This document shows positions 14,301 to 17,001 of a stretch of DNA of 17,001 bases, piece by piece. The notes below the pieces were generated by a model. The model was not told where the DNA came from and ran no database searches. It saw only the letters and a program-made list of their open reading frames with translations. The stretch spans positions 1 through 17,001 of the forward strand of contig JAJRTP010000674.1 in the NCBI GenBank assembly GCA_024278255.1, in the 5' to 3' direction. This stretch comes from Chloroflexota bacterium (GTDB lineage: Bacteria > Chloroflexota > Anaerolineae > Promineifilales > Promineifilaceae). The number at the start of each line of letters is the position of its first letter. The stretch's first letter is position 1. A program made the translations under genes and the position numbers.

Positions 14301-16095
14301 CTATCTGTATAACGAACTCAGCCGTGGCGAACGGCGGCTGCTGCATGGGGAAATCGCCACAGTGCTAGAAAATCTGTTTGCCGAAAGCGTCAACGACATC
14401 GCCGTTCAGTTAGCCTACCATTATCGCCAGGCCGGTATTGCCGGTAAAGCGCGGCGCTATCTGGCTCAGGCCGGGCGCCAGGCCCAGGAACGGCACGCTT
14501 ACGCGGAAGCGGCCAGTTATTTCAGCCAGGCATTGGCGTTGACGGCCGACGGCCGCCCGGAACGGTTTGACTTATTGGCCGCCCGCGCAGCCATATATGC
14601 CACACTTGCCTGGCGTGAGGATCAATGGGCTGATGTTACAGCAATGCTGCACCTGGCTGAATTACTAGGCGAAGATACCCGCCGCTGTGACGCCTTGCTG
14701 GCCCGGGCAGATTTCCACGGCGCAACCCATCCCTGGCTTTCCCGTGAATCGGCCGCCCAGGCCGCAACTATCGCCCAAGAGATTGGGGATGTCACCCGCG
14801 AGGGGCAGGCGCTGCGCCACCTGGGGGAGAATAGTTGGGTCACGGGCAATGCTGCCCGGAGCCGTGAGGAATTGGAAGCGGCCGTCACCTGCTTTCATCA
14901 GGCAGGCATGAGGGCCGAATTAGCCGCCACGCTGCATAGGTTGGCGCTATTTCTCGTTGACGTTGGCGAACCTGCCGCTGCGCTGGCCAGAGGCGCGGAA
15001 GCCCTGCAGTTAAGCCGGGAGATTGGCGATAGACGCCTGGAGGCCATCAGTTTACGCCGCCTGGCTATCATACACAGCAATCAGGGCCAACCGGCAAAGG
15101 CGCTTCCCTTTGTTGAGCAGGCGTTGGCGCTGCATCGAGAAACAGGCGATCAATTGGAAGCGTGCAGAGCCTTGCACGTACTTGGCGTGATTCACACAAA
15201 TCTGGGGCATTCTGAAAAAGGCGCGGCTTGTCTGCGGCAGTTTTTGCAGGTGGCCCGGTCCGCCGGTTCCTCCCTGGATACTGCTCACGCTATCGCCAGT
15301 TTGCTCCTACACCATTATTTACAAAACGGGGAGTACGAAGCGGGATGGGATTTCCTGGAAGATCAATTGCAAAATACCGGGCCGGCTGACGCAGATTGGT
15401 CTGCCTGGGCCCAATACTTCAAGGTCTACGTTTTGCTATTATTCGGCCGGTACCAAGAAGCTCTGGATTTGGCCCAGGCCACGCTGCCGGTGGCTGAAGA
15501 GCTTGGAGACCGGAGATTGCGCAGCGCTTTGTTGAGCTATGTGGGCTGGAGTCTGGCAGAATTGAACCATTTCCAGGAGGCCCGGCGAATATTGCAAAGC
15601 GAACTTGAGCAGTCGGCAGAATTGGCGCCGAGTGTAGCCAGTTTTGTACCGACGAGCCTGGCGCTGCTCGCCCTGCCTGAAGGCCGGCCGGCAAACTTCG
15701 AGGCAGGCTTAGAGATGGCCAGGCGCGCCATCCAGATGAGCAGAGGTGTTGACACCGCTTGTCTGCCGGAAGCACTGAATTTGGCGGCCTTGCTACATCT
15801 TGCCCTGAATCAGTCAGACAACGCCCTGGCAACTTCAGGAGAATTGATCGAACTGTTAGAGACGCCAGGCTACAGAATCTTTGAACGGCAGGCGTATCTC
15901 TTTACGCGCGCCCAAGCGCTGCGGGCGGCCCAACAGGATGAAGAAGCCGACGAATATTTGCGGCGCGCGCATGAATGGGTGCTGCTGGTAGCCGGTAACA
16001 CCAGAGATGAAACCCTACGGCACAGTTGGCTGGAGAATGTGCGGGTCAATCGGGAGATTCTAAGCGTCTGGGCACAGCGCGAACGAAGGACGTGA
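11302..16095 (+). CDS. Giant regulator: SARP/BTAD, Ser/Thr kinase, AAA ATPase and TPR fusion
   Basis: A 1597-residue cytoplasmic regulator. Residues 1-255 hold a SARP-like DNA-binding domain (LSVSLLGPFQASF, then SAQSNLRQTLYHLRK) and a BTAD helical domain. Residues about 270-540 are a Ser/Thr kinase with VVIK (Lys302), HRDLKPSNVLL (Asp397), DFG (Asp415) and GSPPYMSPE; all catalytic residues are present, but the glycine loop reads ATGGHGALY, lacking its first Gly. Residues about 575-900 are a STAND-like AAA ATPase with Walker A GGPGRGKSS (Lys617) and Walker B LLILLDDLQWAD (Asp772/773). From about 1030 to the end are TPR-type repeats for protein binding. The start at 11302 is chosen over ATG 11257 because GAGG precedes it and SARP proteins begin this way. 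It probably senses a signal through kinase and TPR parts and switches transcription; targets are unknown. Confidence 0.87.
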   Translation: MTPLSVSLLGPFQASFGPRPLTQFRSSKVKALLIYLVVENGIAPGTAHPRETLMELLWPGLPLKSAQSNLRQTLYHLRKMIPAQGSVSFLMSSRKMVQINPDYLVDLDVVTFTRLAQEGNGRLPPLEQAGALIRGDFLADFYLPDSAVFEAWAAGKRAEFHYQALDVLDKLTRHYIQAQRYTLAQQYARQQLTLDDLCEHACQQLMTALAQSGQRSAALAQYEQFCQRLTQELHVAPSQETQSLYQQLLKDKVRQAGEMPVDERIIAAATGRFIREKLIATGGHGALYRGHATRTGETVVIKQIRPDIVIRHPNILKRFVREGEALRQLNHPNIVKIIAAQEQDGEYIIVMEYVPGGNLRELMESEGRLPVARVLEIALELADALTRAHHLGIIHRDLKPSNVLLAENGAPRLTDFGIAYMSKRETRLTQDGAFMGSPPYMSPEVCKGEELDTRSDIWSFGVLLYEMLAGRLPFDGENVTAVLIAILNDPTPDLTQFREDAPAPLVNLIERMLVKEREERLGTMRQAAAELEAIRDGTWRDTQTKALASTGAETETLPDTAVHWPAFLRESEAEDGGARPLFVAREEELAYLETSLQKAINDRGQLVFVIGGPGRGKSSLLQTFAAQAQQTHPNLLVASGLCNAFSGIGDSYLPFRQILALLTGDVEAEWRAGRISHEQAHRLWRILPETAQALLTAGPDLIGTLVKSEPLVSRAETAAPQGSEWLARLQKMVDIRAATLTAPDIGQTNLFSQYTHVLQHVARQAPLLILLDDLQWADTASISLLFHLGRAVSDGRILVIGAYRPEEVALEREGQRHPLARVVNELQRLHGNLLVDLGQENKAGGRIFVDAFLDSEPNQLDENFRQTLTDRTGGHALFVVELTRAMQERGDLFQDEAGQWRVVDNLDWEALPARVEAVIVERISRLAEALRQILSVASVEGEEFTAQVVAQIQNIPERHLLRRLAQELDKRHRLVREQGEVQVNGKLLSHYRFAHHLFQRYLYNELSRGERRLLHGEIATVLENLFAESVNDIAVQLAYHYRQAGIAGKARRYLAQAGRQAQERHAYAEAASYFSQALALTADGRPERFDLLAARAAIYATLAWREDQWADVTAMLHLAELLGEDTRRCDALLARADFHGATHPWLSRESAAQAATIAQEIGDVTREGQALRHLGENSWVTGNAARSREELEAAVTCFHQAGMRAELAATLHRLALFLVDVGEPAAALARGAEALQLSREIGDRRLEAISLRRLAIIHSNQGQPAKALPFVEQALALHRETGDQLEACRALHVLGVIHTNLGHSEKGAACLRQFLQVARSAGSSLDTAHAIASLLLHHYLQNGEYEAGWDFLEDQLQNTGPADADWSAWAQYFKVYVLLLFGRYQEALDLAQATLPVAEELGDRRLRSALLSYVGWSLAELNHFQEARRILQSELEQSAELAPSVASFVPTSLALLALPEGRPANFEAGLEMARRAIQMSRGVDTACLPEALNLAALLHLALNQSDNALATSGELIELLETPGYRIFERQAYLFTRAQALRAAQQDEEADEYLRRAHEWVLLVAGNTRDETLRHSWLENVRVNREILSVWAQRERRT

Positions 16096-16098
16096 ATT

Positions 16099-16254
16099 GG
16101 ACATATTGCCCCACTACGCCTCAAACTCCCCTTCCAGATAATGGAAACGGTGAATGAAAGCGCCCGGCGGTGGCAGATGGCCCTGGATTTGTTCAGCTCC
16201 ACCTGCTCGCTGGCATGGTGCAACCGCCTGGTTTGGGGAGATAAAAAGTACATC
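16099..16254 (+). pseudogene. Remnant of a DNA methyltransferase N-terminal region
   Basis: Directly after the regulator's stop, in the same frame, comes protein-like sequence: HIAPLRLKLPFQIMETVNES, then WQMALDLFSS and NRLVWGDKKYIL. The NRLVWGDKKYIL segment matches the style of site-specific DNA methyltransferases just before their catalytic DPPY/DPPF block, but that block is absent. The frame then runs out of sense (GAGRRNRQQ). I infer a 5' fragment of a methyltransferase gene whose middle was lost. No plausible start precedes it, since the regulator gene ends three bases upstream. The identification is from memory of the family style. Confidence 0.4.
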
Positions 16255-16255
16255 C

Positions 16256-16477
16256 TGCCGGGAGCGGGTAGACGTAATCGGCAACAAGGTGTTCATCCAG
16301 TTTGTGGAGCAATTGGAACAGGACAAAGACCGGGCGGCGCAGTTGTGGCGTGAAAATACCGCCCGGCTGACGGGCACGCCGTGGGCATACAAGAAGGTAA
16401 TGCAAAAGCCTTTTGAAAAGTTGCAGCCGGACGATTTTGCGGGTTTGATTGCTCTGGAACCGATCATTATGTTGTAG
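16256..16477 (+). pseudogene. Remnant of a C-terminal region, possibly a restriction/helicase subunit
   Basis: A second reading frame takes over near 16255 with clean coding character to a stop at 16475-16477: RERVDVIGNKVFIQFVEQLE, then DKDRAAQLWRENTARLTGTPWAY and FEKLQPDDFAGLIALEP. The DK-x-RAAQLW...LTGT-x-WAY...F-x-LQP pattern recalls the C-terminal end of DEAD/DEAH type III-like restriction subunits. Together with the preceding fragment it suggests a modification-restriction pair collapsed by a deletion spanning the methylase core and most of the restriction gene. The frame change at the joint is direct evidence of decay; the family name is an inference. Confidence 0.4.
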
Positions 16478-16487
16478 CAGCCCCTTC

Positions 16488-16520
16488 AGAAGTTCAACTT
16501 CTCGGAGAAGTTGAACTTCT
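16488..16520. repeat. Double palindrome AGAAGTTnAACTTCT, possible terminator
   Basis: AGAAGTTCAACTTCT (16488-16502) and AGAAGTTGAACTTCT (16506-16520) are each palindromic and are separated by CGG. The whole 33 bases also form one 16-bp inverted repeat around G16504. It follows the pseudogene stop by ten bases. It could act as a hairpin terminator or be a dispersed repeat. Confidence 0.6.
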
Positions 16521-16605
16521 TGTAGTACCAAAGTCCTCTACTTTACGGCCGTCATCTCCCCAACAATGACCCCATACACAAAACCAACCGACTGTGAGGT
16601 GTTTT

Positions 16606-17001
16606 ATGTTCCGCTTGCTCCGCTATCTACCGTTGTTACTGTTTTTCCTCTTGCCCGCAGCCCCGGCGCAGGGGGCTGGCGTGGTGGGCAATGGCACGCC
16701 GGGAAGCTGCACGGAGGCGGCGCTGGAGGCGGCGTTGGCGGGTGGGGGTAGCGTTACTTTTAACTGCGGCGGCAGCCATACCATTACGCTGACAAGTGAG
16801 AAGGTGATTACGGCCGTCACCACCCTGGACGGCAGCAACCTCATCACCCTGAGCGGCGGGAGTAGTACCCGGCTCTTCCGCGTGGCTGGCGGGGCCGGTT
16901 TAACCTTACGCAACATCACCCTGCGCGACGGCTTCAGCAGCAGCAATGGCGGCGGCATTTTTGTGGAGCGACAGGGCAGCCTGACCATCGAAAACAGCAG
17001 C
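16606..17001 (+). CDS. Secreted beta-helix-like protein, 3'-truncated by window edge
   Basis: Only the first 132 residues are in the window and the frame is still open at the edge. It starts with a signal peptide, MFRLLRYLPLLLFFLLPAAPA, with likely cleavage after AxA near residue 21-24. Then come GNGTPGSCTEAALEAALAGGGSVTFNCGG and repeated short strands (HTITLTSEKVI, TTLDGSNLITLSGG, LTLRNITLRDGF, GGGIFVERQGSLTIENS). This is the opening of right-handed parallel beta-helix or polymorphic-membrane-protein-like surface proteins, in which GGGI-[FY]...L-x-[IV]-x-NS turns repeat. GAGGT precedes the ATG by six bases. ACGGCCGT at 16810 encodes Thr-Ala-Val. Such proteins are usually large and cell-surface or secreted; the binding target is unknown. 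Confidence 0.8.
   Translation, partial: MFRLLRYLPLLLFFLLPAAPAQGAGVVGNGTPGSCTEAALEAALAGGGSVTFNCGGSHTITLTSEKVITAVTTLDGSNLITLSGGSSTRLFRVAGGAGLTLRNITLRDGFSSSNGGGIFVERQGSLTIENSS

Larger units (their letters stand above)
922..16817. repeat. Highly iterated palindrome ACGGCCGT, 25 copies
   Basis: The octamer starts at 922, 1485, 2309, 3447, 4158, 4362, 5023, 6186, 7819, 7924, 8282, 9000, 9363, 9461, 9552, 9582, 10838, 11160, 11355, 11660, 12739, 12979, 13682, 16545 and 16810. Seventeen copies are inside genes and eight between genes. The flanking bases vary, so the repeated unit is exactly the octamer. Chance expectation in 17 kb is well below one copy. Confidence 0.95.

Overview
The window is about 17 kb of bacterial chromosome with moderately high G+C. 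It has lipoproteins, BTAD/AfsR-type giant regulators and an M67 JAMM peptidase. Together with the wordy repeat content, these fit the Chloroflexota (Anaerolineae-like) best. That assignment is inference from gene style; there is no rRNA or marker gene in the window. No tRNA, rRNA or CRISPR array was found.

Layout. 1-920 (+): the 3' part of an M23 metallopeptidase gene, overlapped by one base by a JAMM (M67) metallopeptidase. 986-1075: an inverted repeat of CGCAAAG units. 1113-1793 (+): a divergent PlsY. 1841-4318 (-): a lipoprotein fusing two different solute-binding families, with a perfect 25-bp hairpin inside its signal-peptide region. 4424-4762 (-): a DUF427 protein. 4884-5589 (-): an AbrB-like antitoxin and PIN toxin pair with a palindromic operator. 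5761-7673 (+): a translationally coupled AAA ATPase and small TOPRIM-like protein, a candidate two-gene defence system, in visibly more AT-rich DNA. 7882-8337 (-): an SRPBCC protein. 8395-8687: a cluster of hairpin repeats including a MITE-like element flanked by 10-bp direct repeats. 8690-9388 (-): a HAD hydrolase. 9715-10953 (-): an orphan lipoprotein. 11302-16095 (+): a 1597-residue regulator joining SARP/BTAD, Ser/Thr kinase, AAA ATPase and TPR parts. 16099-16477 (+): remnants that look like a restriction-modification locus, joined by an internal deletion. 16606 to the end (+): a secreted beta-helix-like protein, cut by the window edge.

The strongest unexplained signal is not a gene. The palindromic octamer ACGGCCGT occurs 25 times in 17 kb, against well under one expected from base composition. 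It sits in genes on both strands and is over-represented between genes. It behaves like the HIP1 octamer of cyanobacteria. It is sparse in the AT-rich toxin-antitoxin/ATPase island (one copy between 5031 and 7818), which supports recent acquisition of that island.

Functionally, 4.9-7.7 kb reads as a small mobile-defence patch (toxin-antitoxin plus ATPase/TOPRIM pair), the DNA around 16.1-16.5 kb holds what look like ruins of another defence locus, and the remainder is housekeeping, envelope, uptake and regulatory genes. All similarity calls rest on motifs read by eye; no database search was run.
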